Counted from the stretch's first letter, positions 27,460-36,483 are shown. The stretch is 64,000 nt of DNA from Paenibacillus sp. An7 (GCF_009870785.1 NZ_WTWX01000002.1:433836-497835), one strand, 5' to 3'. The notes: generated by a model from the sequence alone, not told the origin. Numbers and translations: made by a program.

Positions 27460-29416
27460 TGTTCTCTTCGTTATACTCTCCGTACATGTAAAAATTCTTT
27501 TGGTTCAGGATAATACTCTCTTTATCCTCTTCCTCCGTTACCCGAGTTTCCCCTGCCAATTTAGCCATAAACTGATAGTAATCTAATGTAGGATCGTTCG
27601 TATTCGAATCTGCCACAAAGCCGGTGTTTGCAACATTTCGTGTAATGGTCATTGAAGTAATGTCTGCTGGAGTCATACGTACTTGATCAGCATATCCTCT
27701 TTCCTCTAGCCAAGCTTCAAGCTGCTTATACGATTTATTCCAGTAACCATTATAATTATTATTTCTATTTTCAGCATTATAGAATTCCACATAGGACCAA
27801 GCCATCTGATTTCTTGCCTTGCGCTGGTCTTCATAACTCGCATTCATCAATTCTTGAATATAAAGTACTTTAAACTCTTTAATTTCATTGGCATCTGTAA
27901 TTTCAATCTGGCCACTTGTATATGGACCATCTAAAATGATTCGGGAGGTCGGAGCCTCATTCAGATGCTTTATTCTATAGGTCAGCTCCTTATAGTAATT
28001 ACTCTCCATAATCGGTTTCAAAGAAGACTCAATTTCCGAAGCCGTAACTCTATAGTTACGCATAACCCGGTGACCGTTCTTCAGTTCATATCCAATGGTA
28101 ACATCGATGGTGTCACTGGTATACTTTTCATTTTCATCCAGCTCTCCTGCCTCATGTTTATCCACTAGAGCCTGATGGAGACTTATCACAGCCGCAGCGT
28201 ACTCTTCATCTTCCGTAAAATAAGGACTTAAGTTCTTATTTCTCCGTTGTTCATAATAATTATATTGATTAGCAAATGAAAAATCGGAATCACTATACAG
28301 TACACTTTTTACATCCGCTTGTTCAGGAACTCGCGACTCATATCCACCGATACCCGATACAGGAATATAAAGAATAGCCGCTAGCGTAATCATGTAGATC
28401 ACACCATGTACAAGTACTTTCCTCGAAAACACCAACCAAGTACGATGAAGGACCATCTGCACAACAAGATACCCGAATCCTCCTCCGAGGATATAGCCGA
28501 TCATCAGCATTACCCTGCTGTTGTCTCTCATTCCAGACATATAGAATCCCCCAACCAGGGAACAGAATAACATGACTAGAATGACGAATAACGGAGTGAG
28601 AAAACGGTACACGATCGTCTGACTTGCCGCTGCCCCGTCTCTTTTACGATAAAGGAAATATCCCAGTCCCAAGAAAAGGATAGCAAGTACGAGATACATC
28701 GTCAGTTCAAACCAGCCAAAAGGTTCTCTTGAGGCCCCCGCAATTCGGAGCATAGGGGTTACTTTTTCTAAGGTGAACAAGTTACTGTATCCATTCTCAA
28801 AATAAGTATCATGAAATCCAAACAAAAACTGACGTATATGCATTATACCCAGCACCATGAGCCACGCGGGTGTAAGTAACAGCCCATAGGTAAGGATCAT
28901 CTGAATCAGCGTTTGTCCAAAACATATCGCCATCAAGATGGTAAAAGCACATACAAATAGCCCTAGAATCGTGTATATTATTCCGAATTCCCATACCATC
29001 GTCTGATCATACACGTAATAATCGGCATAGGGCCGAATCAGTGCAGATAAAACAGCTGTGATCCATACCGGAACCGTAATGAGCACAATTGCACTGCATA
29101 GATGTGATGTTAACAACTGGCTCCTTGTGATCGGCAGTCCGTGGTAAAGATCCGACGGTGCCTTCGCGTGAAGATAACGAAAGATAAACGTTCCAGCGAG
29201 CACAGGAAAAATAAGCAACAGCACTAGTGATGTTCCGCCTGCTAATTCGTATAATGAGTCGAGTTTTTCAACCTGCTGACCTTCACGAACATCAAATAAC
29301 ATGATGAATGGAATGAAAAATAACAGGGCAAGCAAATATAAAATCCCGATCCATCCATACTGTTTCAGGTCTTGACGAATGATGGCTTTATTGAAGTACG
29401 ACCTTATGGATGTCAT
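27377..29416 (-). CDS. ABC-2 type transporter permease
   Basis: 679 residues. About six to eight hydrophobic helices occupy residues 20-350, followed by a ~320-residue extracytoplasmic-looking domain rich in charged and Tyr/Asn residues (DEEYAAAVISLHQALVDKHE) ending LDDFPEGVQ. It pairs with the upstream ATPase. Start is ATG 29416 (MTSIRSYF) because TGGAGG lies 9 nt before it; this makes it overlap the ATPase stop by 29 bp. The GntR-ATPase-permease order resembles ytrAB-type operons induced by cell-wall antibiotics. Efflux or envelope-stress function is inferred. Confidence 0.85.
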   Translation of the reverse strand: MTSIRSYFNKAIIRQDLKQYGWIGILYLLALLFFIPFIMLFDVREGQQVEKLDSLYELAGGTSLVLLLIFPVLAGTFIFRYLHAKAPSDLYHGLPITRSQLLTSHLCSAIVLITVPVWITAVLSALIRPYADYYVYDQTMVWEFGIIYTILGLFVCAFTILMAICFGQTLIQMILTYGLLLTPAWLMVLGIMHIRQFLFGFHDTYFENGYSNLFTLEKVTPMLRIAGASREPFGWFELTMYLVLAILFLGLGYFLYRKRDGAAASQTIVYRFLTPLFVILVMLFCSLVGGFYMSGMRDNSRVMLMIGYILGGGFGYLVVQMVLHRTWLVFSRKVLVHGVIYMITLAAILYIPVSGIGGYESRVPEQADVKSVLYSDSDFSFANQYNYYEQRRNKNLSPYFTEDEEYAAAVISLHQALVDKHEAGELDENEKYTSDTIDVTIGYELKNGHRVMRNYRVTASEIESSLKPIMESNYYKELTYRIKHLNEAPTSRIILDGPYTSGQIEITDANEIKEFKVLYIQELMNASYEDQRKARNQMAWSYVEFYNAENRNNNYNGYWNKSYKQLEAWLEERGYADQVRMTPADITSMTITRNVANTGFVADSNTNDPTLDYYQFMAKLAGETRVTEEEDKESIILNQKNFYMYGEYNEENNPYLVKVTLNNGEVLIWSLDDFPEGVQ

Positions 29417-30293
29417 AGCCCACGTCCTCCATTTCATAAATAAAGATTTCTTCCAGTGTTAACGGCAGTATATCGAGTAAGTAAGGACCATATGCTTCAA
29501 ACACCTTCCTTACTTCTTTTTCATTCCCTTTTACTATAAAAGTCTCTACACTGCCTCGTTTCTCACCGTGGAGAATGCGTACATTGTTAGCAAGTGACTC
29601 TTCATGAGAATGGTCTCGAAAAGCAACCTGGATTTTATGCGTATCTGCTTTCAGGTCATCAAGGTCCTTCTCTACAATCAATTGGCCGTGATGCATAATA
29701 CCAACATGATCACATAAATCTTCAATTTCTCGCAGGTTGTGAGAAGAGATGATGACGGTAAGTTCACGTTCAGCCGCTTCCTGGAACAGCAGGTTTTTCA
29801 CCTGTCTGCGCATCACCGGATCTAGTCCATCAATGGGCTCATCCAGCAGCAGGATATCTGGCATACAGCTGAGCGCCAACCAAAAAGCAGCCTGCCGCTG
29901 CATCCCCTTGGACATCCGGTGCAGCTTACGTTTCCTATCGAGTTTGAACACATCATCAAGCTGCTGATAACGTTCATCACTCCAGCTGGGATAGATTCTT
30001 TTATAGAAAGCAGCCATCTGATCTAAAGAGGTCTGCGGGAAAAAGTAAGGGATATCGGACATGAAAATGATCCGCTGTTTCAGTGCATTATTCTCATATA
30101 CGGGCGCACCCTCTACCTTTACGCTCCCCTGATCCGCTTGATAGATACCTGCTATGGTCTTCAGTAGTGTCGTTTTACCTGCCCCGTTTGAACCTAATAA
30201 TCCAAAAATGCTTCCTTTTCGGATGGTCAGCGACAATTGATTGACTGCTGCTTCGGTCTCAAACAGTTTGGTAACTCCAGATACCTCAATCAT
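29388..30293 (-). CDS. ABC transporter ATP-binding protein (YtrB-like)
   Basis: 301 residues. Walker A GSNGAGKTT (near 36), Q-loop region MSDIPYFFPQTS, signature MSKGMQRQAAF in place of LSGGQ (near 135), Walker B DILLLDEPIDGLDP (near 156) and H-loop IISSHNLREIEDL. It energises the following permease. It overlaps the GntR gene by 8 bp and the permease by 29 bp, so the three are one coupled operon. Confidence 0.92.
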   Translation of the reverse strand: MIEVSGVTKLFETEAAVNQLSLTIRKGSIFGLLGSNGAGKTTLLKTIAGIYQADQGSVKVEGAPVYENNALKQRIIFMSDIPYFFPQTSLDQMAAFYKRIYPSWSDERYQQLDDVFKLDRKRKLHRMSKGMQRQAAFWLALSCMPDILLLDEPIDGLDPVMRRQVKNLLFQEAAERELTVIISSHNLREIEDLCDHVGIMHHGQLIVEKDLDDLKADTHKIQVAFRDHSHEESLANNVRILHGEKRGSVETFIVKGNEKEVRKVFEAYGPYLLDILPLTLEEIFIYEMEDVGYDIHKVVLQ

Positions 30294-30684
30294 GGTTTTC
30301 CTCCTGTTCTTTGATATGAATCTCGCTCTTTATATTGTTATAGAGAAGTGTAATATCTGAGTCTTTGATGCCTAGATACACTGCTTCTGCAAATAGCTTC
30401 CGCAGCTCCGTCTTTACTTCTTCTCTCCGCTTATCATCCGGTCTATGTTCAGGTTTAGCAACGAAGCTTCCTTTTCCTTGCAAAGAATATATGTAACCTT
30501 CTCTTTCCAGTTCCCGGTAGGCTTTCTGGATCGTGTTGGGGTTTACCGTAAGTTGCCCAGATAAATGCCTGACGGAAGGTAATTGTTCATCTGGCTGTAA
30601 TACACCCATCATGATCATCTCCTTCATTCTCTCGATTAGCTGTTCATAGATCGGCTTGCGACTGCGCACATCTAACTCAAACAT
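30286..30684 (-). CDS. ytrA: GntR-family repressor, YtrA subfamily
   Basis: 132 residues. N-terminal winged helix with PIYEQLIERMKEMIMMGVLQ and LPSVRHLSGQLTVNPNTIQKAYRELEREGYI (residues ~10-65), then a short helical tail as in the YtrA subfamily. It most likely represses its own operon: the dyad ACTGTA-N13-TACAGT overlaps the -10 of a strong promoter directly upstream. The symbol is given by architecture only. Confidence 0.85.
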   Translation of the reverse strand: MFELDVRSRKPIYEQLIERMKEMIMMGVLQPDEQLPSVRHLSGQLTVNPNTIQKAYRELEREGYIYSLQGKGSFVAKPEHRPDDKRREEVKTELRKLFAEAVYLGIKDSDITLLYNNIKSEIHIKEQEENHD

Positions 30685-30741
30685 GTAATGCCTCCTTTCT
30701 TAACAGATTGTTCTTCGTCCTAATCTCTGTTGACTGAACTA

Positions 30742-30784
30742 ACTGTACTACAACTCATAATACAGTATGATTAGAACTTGTCAA
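30742..30784 (-). promoter_or_regulatory. Promoter and probable GntR operator of the ABC operon
   Basis: On the minus strand TTGACA (30784-30779), 16-bp spacer, TATTAT (30762-30757). The inverted repeat ACTGTA-N13-TACAGT (30742-30766) covers the -10 box, so a dimeric YtrA-like repressor bound there would block transcription. Confidence 0.65.
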
Positions 30785-30814
30785 TCTAAATCTTCCGATA
30801 GGAAGTGAAAGTGC

Positions 30815-30820
30815 TATAAT
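30815..30820 (+). promoter_or_regulatory. Extended -10 element for mqnB
   Basis: GTGCTATAAT (TGnTATAAT) 78 bp before the mqnB start. The -35 region is poor, which is common for extended -10 promoters. Confidence 0.4.
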
Positions 30821-30897
30821 AATAAGATCGAAAATTTACCCTGTTTTATCACGTAGGTATAAGATATATCACCTTACTAGAGGAGATGAGCTATATT

Positions 30898-31548
30898 ATG
30901 ACCTCACGCATTCTCATCGTAACTGCAGTAGAAGCGGAGCAAAAAGCAATTGAAAATGGCTTGCCTGCAGGCTTGTCGGCAGATGTGCATGTGATTGCGG
31001 CAGGAGCAGGACCGGCAGCAGCGGCAGCGGTAACTTCAGCCGAACTTGCCAAGCATCCGTATCACCTCGTCATTAATGCCGGGATCGGCGGCGGATTTCC
31101 TGCAGAAGCCGAGGTAGGTTCGGTTGTCCTGGCGACAGAAGTGATCGCAGCTGACTTGGGCTCTGAAACTGCAGAAGGATTCCGCAGTGTAGATGAGCTA
31201 GGTTTTGGTAAATCAAGTGTGCCTGTAGATCGTACCGTCGTTCAAAGATGGGCCGAGGCACTTCAGGGCGAAGGAACCCATGTTTATACAGGTCCCATTC
31301 TTACCGTTTCTACCACAACAGGCACAAAATCTACAGCCGATGAACTGAAAAAGCGCATACCCGGTGCTGTCGCAGAGTCTATGGAAGGTTTTGGCGCAGG
31401 GACCGCGGCTGCATATTTTGGGATCCCTTTTGTCGAGATTAGAGCTATATCTAACGTAGTAGGACCGCGCGACCGTGAAGCATGGCGAATTCCTGACGCA
31501 CTAAGAGCACTTACACTGGCCAGTTCAAAGCTATCGGAGGTTTTATAA
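30898..31548 (+). CDS. mqnB: Futalosine hydrolase
   Basis: 216 residues of the MTA/SAH nucleosidase-like fold: ILIVTAVEAEQKAI at the start, VINAGIGGGFP near 60 and VAESMEGFGAGTAAAY near 160 (MEGF ligand loop). It removes hypoxanthine from futalosine, giving dehypoxanthine futalosine for the alternative menaquinone pathway. ATG 30898 is chosen over one four codons upstream that overlaps the AGAGGAG site. The next gene starts directly after its stop, and that gene is mqnD, which supports the assignment against a generic nucleosidase. Confidence 0.88.
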   Translation: MTSRILIVTAVEAEQKAIENGLPAGLSADVHVIAAGAGPAAAAAVTSAELAKHPYHLVINAGIGGGFPAEAEVGSVVLATEVIAADLGSETAEGFRSVDELGFGKSSVPVDRTVVQRWAEALQGEGTHVYTGPILTVSTTTGTKSTADELKKRIPGAVAESMEGFGAGTAAAYFGIPFVEIRAISNVVGPRDREAWRIPDALRALTLASSKLSEVL

Positions 31549-32382
31549 ATGAAAATTGTATATTCTCCGTGTCCAAACGACACGTTTGTCTTCCATGCAC
31601 TCGTACATGGGCTCGTTCCGAATACACCTGACTTTGAAGTAAAATATGCGGATATTGATATAACAAATAGTCTTATAACAACGCCAAATGAGTATGATAT
31701 TTTAAAAATCTCTTATGCTGCACTTCCTTGGCTCTCAGATGAATATCGCTTAATTCCTTGCGGAGGGGCTCTCGGCAGAGGAAACGGTCCACTGGTGCTT
31801 ACAGCAAATTCAGATACAGACCCAAGTTCGCTGCAAGGAAAAAGAGTAGCTGTTCCAAGTGAACGCTCCACTGCTTACCTGCTCTTTCGTTTATGGGCTG
31901 CTCAAAATGTTCCCGGCGGCATCGGTGAAATTGTAGTGATGCCATTTGATCAGATTATGCCAGCCGTTCGTGATGGACTGGTAGATGCGGGTCTCGTCAT
32001 CCACGAGGCACGGTTTACTTACCCTTCCTACCATCTTCAGCTGATGGCTGATATGGGAACCTGGTGGGAAGCAGATACGGGACTTCCGATTCCGCTAGGT
32101 GCTATTGTTGCCCGCCGTTCCCTTGATTCTGCGCTCATCACATCCTGGATTCAAAGCTCCATTGATTATGGATGGAAGCATCCTGAAGCATCTCGCAGCT
32201 ATATTTTGGAACATGCACAAGAGATGGACGAGCACGTAGCTCAGCAGCATATTGATTTATATGTAAACGACTTTACTAGAGAGCTCGGCGAAGAAGGTTA
32301 TCATGCGATCGAAGCCCTGCTCGGACGTGCTGCCAAAGAAGGACTTGTTCCTGAAATCGATTTTTCTGCCTTACGCAGTTAA
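31549..32382 (+). CDS. mqnD: 1,4-dihydroxy-6-naphthoate synthase
   Basis: 277 residues of the MqnD periplasmic-binding-protein-like fold: MKIVYSPCPNDTFVFHALVH at the start (SPCPND motif), the ITNSLITTPNEYDILKISYA segment, GGALGRGNGPL near 78 and LPIPLGAIVARRSL near 180. It converts cyclic dehypoxanthine futalosine to the naphthoate precursor of menaquinone. GGAGG inside the end of mqnB supplies its ribosome binding site, so the two are tightly coupled. mqnA, mqnC and mqnE are not in this window. Confidence 0.9.
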   Translation: MKIVYSPCPNDTFVFHALVHGLVPNTPDFEVKYADIDITNSLITTPNEYDILKISYAALPWLSDEYRLIPCGGALGRGNGPLVLTANSDTDPSSLQGKRVAVPSERSTAYLLFRLWAAQNVPGGIGEIVVMPFDQIMPAVRDGLVDAGLVIHEARFTYPSYHLQLMADMGTWWEADTGLPIPLGAIVARRSLDSALITSWIQSSIDYGWKHPEASRSYILEHAQEMDEHVAQQHIDLYVNDFTRELGEEGYHAIEALLGRAAKEGLVPEIDFSALRS

Positions 32383-32399
32383 CGAAAAATACAAATAAA

Positions 32400-32435
32400 C
32401 GGTAGGCCAACTAGTTAAGTCTAGTTTACCTACCG
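32400..32435. repeat. Hairpin downstream of mqnD
   Basis: CGGTAGG-CC-AACTAG / CTAGTT-TA-CCTACCG, 13 paired positions with a 6-nt loop, no T-run. It lies just after the mqnD stop and begins the repeat tract that follows. Confidence 0.5.
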
Positions 32436-32520
32436 CCCTGAAGCTTTATATATAGATTTACCTACCAACTGAAGCTTTACTTCTAGATTTACCCATCATC
32501 AGAAAGCTTAGATATAAACT
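32425..32520. repeat. Three imperfect ~32-bp tandem repeats
   Basis: Units start TTTACCTACC and contain CTGAAGCTTTA...TCTAGA-like ends; the third copy (TTTACCCATC...AAGCTTAGATATAAA) is more diverged. Spacing is too short and the similarity too loose for a CRISPR array. Confidence 0.5.
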
Positions 32521-32537
32521 TCTAACTCCCTACCGTC

Positions 32538-32565
32538 AAAAGCTCCACTTAACGTGGAGTTTTTT
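32538..32565. terminator. Intrinsic terminator
   Basis: AAAAGCTCCAC-TTAAC-GTGGAGTTTTTT between convergent mqnD and histidine-kinase genes. Confidence 0.85.
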
Positions 32566-32603
32566 GTCTTTTTATGGGCCTGCAGATTCTCCTCAAGTCT
32601 TGA

Positions 32604-34217
32604 TCAGATAGAAAATGTCCCATCAGCAGGTTCATATAAAGGGAGTATCAATGTAAATGTTGAACCCGATCCCAGTACACTATGTACGGTAATAGATCCC
32701 TCATGATCTTGCGCAATTTTTTGACATAACGAAAGTCCAAGTCCTGTGCCATCATCTTTTGTTGTATAAAAAGGATTAAAGATTTGCTGCAGCATCTCTG
32801 GCAGTATACCACTGCCCGTATCTTGAATCTGAATAATTGCATTTTTTTCTAATCTGCTGACTTCGAGGTTAACCTGCCCTGGAGTATCCATAGCTTCGAG
32901 CGCATTTTTCACCAGATTCAACAGCAATTGCACGATCTTGTCTCTGTCCATATAGATGTATAGTGAATCATCCTGAATATTCAGCTGGAGTTCATGTCCA
33001 CGCGAAATAGCATCTGATTCTGATAAAGAGACCACACGCTCCACACATACTTTGAGCGATTCTGCCCTCATGTTACTTGCATGCGGTTTCGAGAATTGTA
33101 AAAATTCTGCTGTGAGTTCGGTAACCCTCGTAATCTCACTCATGATGACATCATACCAAGGCTGAATGTTATAGGATTGTACTTTAGAAAGTTGAACAAA
33201 TCCTCGAATCGCGGTTAGCGGATTACGAACTTCATGGGCCATTCCGGCAGCAAGTTCACCTACTACCTTCATTTTCTCTGAACGAAATAAATCTTCTTCG
33301 CGCTGAAGCCATTGTTCTCTGCGAATACGAAAGAGCTTGTCCTCTGCCCTTTGAATTAATTGATTGAGATCATCTGTCTCTTCCGGATATTGTGTAATAC
33401 TGAAAGACACCTGGTAACCGAGTTTATCGGGTTCTAGCAGCTTTGCAATATGCGAGGGAGTGTAACATTCTGAGGGGATGAGAATCGCATACCGATCGCC
33501 GGCATATCTCGAAATTCCAAATGCGTTAGGGAATATAGACTTGAGTGCTTGACCAACAGTAGATAAAGCTTCATTACCGCTTTCAAGTCCATCATGATTA
33601 AAAGATTTAAAGTTCTGAAGATCAAGCAGCGTCAGGTAAAAGGAGTATTTCTCTTTAACAAGTTCCTGTATCTGATTCATATAACCAAAATAATTTAGCA
33701 GTCCTGTCAAAGGATCATGTGCGGCAAGATAGTTATTTTCCTCAAGAAGCTTTTGTTTCTCTGCTTCCCCGCGAAGAACGTGATGAAATACAATGACAAC
33801 AACGACAGCAGAGATGAGATCAAATATAGTTACAAAAAGGGTGTAAGTATCAATGGGGACATAGGTCAGGCGAACGATCGTGTACTCTAAAATAAGCAAA
33901 ATAGAGATAGGTAACGTTTGGCGGTAACTTTTTTTCTCGTCAAAGACGCTGAGCATTAAGATATAATACAGTATAATGCACCAATTCAGCTGTGAAGAAT
34001 AATGAAATAACCCTAGCATTAGCCATTGGAACTTTTTAAGTATTGGAAATTTGGCATCGAGTAAAACACTGCTCAAAAACAAAGCCGCAAACAAAATCAT
34101 AAACGGTTCATGATGAGATGTATTTAGCATACAAGAAGAGATGATGATGAAGAAACAGCCTAAAGGAAAAAAGATTAATTTAATTCGACGTATTAACAAC
34201 CAGCCGCACTCCCTCAT
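32604..34217 (-). CDS. Membrane histidine kinase with internal degenerate GGDEF domain
   Basis: 537 residues as the longest frame. Six or so hydrophobic helices (residues ~8-155); a GGDEF-like domain (~165-290) that keeps HDPLTGLLNYFGY but has AGDRY in place of GGDEF (about residue 240), so it is unlikely to make c-di-GMP; HisKA with MAHEVRNPLTAIRGF (phospho-His near 328); HATPase_c with NLVKNALEAM (N box), DTGSGI (G1) and GTGLGLSL (G2). A TTG six codons in, with GAGGGAG at 9 nt, may be the real start. No response regulator gene adjoins it. Stand-alone gene with AT-rich upstream DNA. Confidence 0.87.
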   Translation of the reverse strand: MRECGWLLIRRIKLIFFPLGCFFIIISSCMLNTSHHEPFMILFAALFLSSVLLDAKFPILKKFQWLMLGLFHYSSQLNWCIILYYILMLSVFDEKKSYRQTLPISILLILEYTIVRLTYVPIDTYTLFVTIFDLISAVVVVIVFHHVLRGEAEKQKLLEENNYLAAHDPLTGLLNYFGYMNQIQELVKEKYSFYLTLLDLQNFKSFNHDGLESGNEALSTVGQALKSIFPNAFGISRYAGDRYAILIPSECYTPSHIAKLLEPDKLGYQVSFSITQYPEETDDLNQLIQRAEDKLFRIRREQWLQREEDLFRSEKMKVVGELAAGMAHEVRNPLTAIRGFVQLSKVQSYNIQPWYDVIMSEITRVTELTAEFLQFSKPHASNMRAESLKVCVERVVSLSESDAISRGHELQLNIQDDSLYIYMDRDKIVQLLLNLVKNALEAMDTPGQVNLEVSRLEKNAIIQIQDTGSGILPEMLQQIFNPFYTTKDDGTGLGLSLCQKIAQDHEGSITVHSVLGSGSTFTLILPLYEPADGTFSI

Positions 34218-34377
34218 GCATGTACTTTGGATTTCTCATTTCCATTTATTGGACAAACATAATCTGTATTATATACTACTATTCCGAATTTTACTGCAGA
34301 ATCATAACAAATAAACGTAAAATACACTGTTTTTTGCATCCAAAGTAACCTGCTCGAAGAGCGGTTTCAAGTATTCT

Positions 34378-34611
34378 CTACATCACATTCTTTTTTCCTC
34401 TCTTCTCTTTGAGTTCAAATGTATTAAATCCCTCCTTTAATTTCTGATGAATCTCTCTAATCTTACGTACGTCTTCAAAAGAATATCTACGGCTTCCCCC
34501 CTTCGTTCGAGCTGGAAATACAAGCTGCCTCTCTTCGTAATATCTAATTTGTCTCTCCGATAGTCCGGTTAATTCCTTCACCATACCAATGCTCATAATT
34601 TGATTATCCAA
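34378..34611 (-). CDS. Short MerR-family regulator, TnrA/GlnR-like
   Basis: 77 residues from TTG 34611 (TGGAGAG at 8 nt); ATG 34596 is an alternative. The whole chain is a MerR winged helix closely resembling nitrogen regulators: SIGMVKELTGLSERQIRYYE then RRYSFEDVRKI. TnrA and GlnR carry a longer C-terminal tail that contacts glutamine synthetase; here only ~20 residues (GFNTFELKEKRGKKNVM) follow, so glutamine-synthetase sensing may be lost or different. It is divergent from the Tat-exported amine oxidase gene, with a GlnR/TnrA-type site and a second dyad between them. Confidence 0.8.
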   Translation of the reverse strand: MDNQIMSIGMVKELTGLSERQIRYYEERQLVFPARTKGGSRRYSFEDVRKIREIHQKLKEGFNTFELKEKRGKKNVM

Positions 34612-34694
34612 CAGAATCACTCTCCATGTCATATTTTATATCATTAACAAGAAGAAATATGCGATGTATGGTTTTCGTTTTTGTCATGAAAATA

Positions 34695-34724
34695 ATTGTA
34701 TGTAATTTTCAATTGAAATACAAT
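34695..34724. promoter_or_regulatory. Dyad in the TnrA-like/amine oxidase intergenic region
   Basis: Outer arms ATTGTAT / ATACAAT enclose TTTTCAATTGAAA; the inner 22 bp are almost palindromic. About 85 bp from the regulator start, it could be an autoregulatory operator or overlap its promoter. Confidence 0.45.
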
Positions 34725-34749
34725 GTTTTTTACTAAAATAAAATTTGTA

Positions 34750-34766
34750 TGTCAGATTACCTCACA
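34750..34766. promoter_or_regulatory. GlnR/TnrA box (TGTNAN7TNACA)
   Basis: TGTCAGATTACCTCACA fits the established GlnR/TnrA consensus TGTNAN7TNACA at every defined position. It lies 74 bp before the amine oxidase start codon, consistent with nitrogen-dependent control of the cassette. Confidence 0.65.
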
Positions 34767-34839
34767 AAAAATATCACAATTGCTTCTTTTTTTGCTACCA
34801 TCAGCTATATGACAAACACGCAAAAGGAGCTGATCCCTG

Positions 34840-36438
34840 ATGAGTAAATCAGAACACCCGCAGGATATGTCAAGAAGACAGTTTCTGACCACGGTCGGAA
34901 AAGTTGGTGGATCTCTTGCTGTATTTAGCCTCATGGGGACTATGGGCTTACTTTCCCCCCAAACCATGAAAGCTCAAAGCTATACCCCGCCTGATCAAAA
35001 TGATCTTTCGCTGACTGGTCGTAAAGGTAAAAAGATCATTATTCTCGGAGCCGGAATCGCTGGGCTTACGGCGGCTTATGAACTAGAAAAGGCAGGATAT
35101 GATTGTACCATTCTGGAAGCAAAGCCTTTTGCGGGAGGACGAAACTTCACGGTTCGCCGCGGCACATCACTAGCTGAGATTGGTTCAAAAACTCAATTTG
35201 CTCAGTTTGCCCCCAACTCCTACCTAAATGCAGGTCCGATGCGAATTCCTCAATTCCACTCTACCCTTGAGTACTGCCGAGAATTTAACATTCCGATCGA
35301 ACCCTTTAATAACGTCAATGAAAGTGGCTACTACTACAACGAAAATGTGGGCAGCTTGTCGGGTCAAAAGATTCCAAAACGTGCGGCCAAAGCAGATGTC
35401 AGGGGCTACGTTTCCGAGATGCTGGCGAAAGCCGTCAACCAGTCTGCACTCGATCTGCCTCTGACGTCAGAAGAAAAACAGAAACTCGTCGATTATCTGA
35501 AACGCGAAGGTGATCTAGATGCAGATTTATTCTACCGAGGCTCTTCTCGCGGCGGTTATAAAGCGGAGCCCGGCGGTCATCTGGATTCAGGCGTTATCCG
35601 TGACCCTTTTGACCTGAAAGCCATAATAAACTCTGGTTTTGGCAACTATTTTGGTAACGAATATGGATATGATCAGCAGATGATGATGTTTCACCCCGTT
35701 GGAGGCATGGACAAGATCGTTCAGGGTTTCGAGAAACGACTTGGCAATCGGGTCAAACTCTCAGCAGAAGTCACTGAAATCCGTCAATCCGCTGATGGAG
35801 TCCGCATTCGTTATAAGCAGAAAAATAAAGAACTAGAACTCACCGGTGACTACTGCATCTGCACGATCCCTCTCTCCGTTCTACGCAAAATTCCAGCAGA
35901 CTTCTCTTCAAAAATGGCAAGTGCCATTGCTGCAACCAAATATGCTTCTGCCGGCAAGATTGGTTTGCAATTTAAGCGCAGATTCTGGGAAGAAGACGAG
36001 CATCTTTATGGCGGCAGCAGCTTAACGAACATGGACATTACCCAAATCTACTACCCTCCTACAGACTATATGAGTAAAAAAGGAGTCCTCCTTGGCTACT
36101 ATGTAACCGGAACGAATGCGGATAGGCTTGGCAGTATGAGCTATCTGGAGCGTGAGAAACATGCCTTAGCGCAAGGAGCCAAGATTCATCCGCAGTATAT
36201 TAAGGAATTCGAATCTTCCTACTCTATTGACTGGAAACGTGTCCCCTTCCAAGAAGGAGCCTGGGCAACGTATAACGCAGAAGAAAGAGCGGGAATCTAT
36301 AAGACGCTGTGCGAACCAGATAACCGAATTTATTTGGCAGGTGATCACATTAGTCATATTGTCGCATGGCAGGCAGGTGCAATTGATTCTGCGCGGTCGG
36401 TTGTAGGACATATTCATCAGCGGGTAATGCAGGCGTAG
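34840..36438 (+). CDS. Tat-exported flavin amine oxidase / L-amino-acid oxidase-like
   Basis: 532 residues. The N-terminus has a twin-arginine signal (SRRQFL at 11-16, hydrophobic core to about residue 45, MKAQS cleavage region). The FAD-binding GAGIAGLTAAYELEKAG (about 71) with ILEAKPFAGGR and the C-terminal IYLAGDHISHIVAWQAGAID second FAD motif define the flavin amine oxidase/LAAO family. It should oxidise an amine or amino acid outside the membrane with O2, giving an imine and H2O2. A good ribosome binding site (AAAGGAG) precedes the ATG. It leads an operon with an exported RidA protein and TatA. Substrate unknown; primary amines and aromatic or basic amino acids are all possible. Confidence 0.9.
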   Translation: MSKSEHPQDMSRRQFLTTVGKVGGSLAVFSLMGTMGLLSPQTMKAQSYTPPDQNDLSLTGRKGKKIIILGAGIAGLTAAYELEKAGYDCTILEAKPFAGGRNFTVRRGTSLAEIGSKTQFAQFAPNSYLNAGPMRIPQFHSTLEYCREFNIPIEPFNNVNESGYYYNENVGSLSGQKIPKRAAKADVRGYVSEMLAKAVNQSALDLPLTSEEKQKLVDYLKREGDLDADLFYRGSSRGGYKAEPGGHLDSGVIRDPFDLKAIINSGFGNYFGNEYGYDQQMMMFHPVGGMDKIVQGFEKRLGNRVKLSAEVTEIRQSADGVRIRYKQKNKELELTGDYCICTIPLSVLRKIPADFSSKMASAIAATKYASAGKIGLQFKRRFWEEDEHLYGGSSLTNMDITQIYYPPTDYMSKKGVLLGYYVTGTNADRLGSMSYLEREKHALAQGAKIHPQYIKEFESSYSIDWKRVPFQEGAWATYNAEERAGIYKTLCEPDNRIYLAGDHISHIVAWQAGAIDSARSVVGHIHQRVMQA

Positions 36439-36483
36439 ATCTTCGGTTACTTAGGAATTTTAAATAAGAGGAGGCAATACAAG

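Noticed and set aside
32425..32520. CRISPR array
   Set aside because: Repeats are imperfect, directly adjacent without unique spacers, and no cas genes are present.
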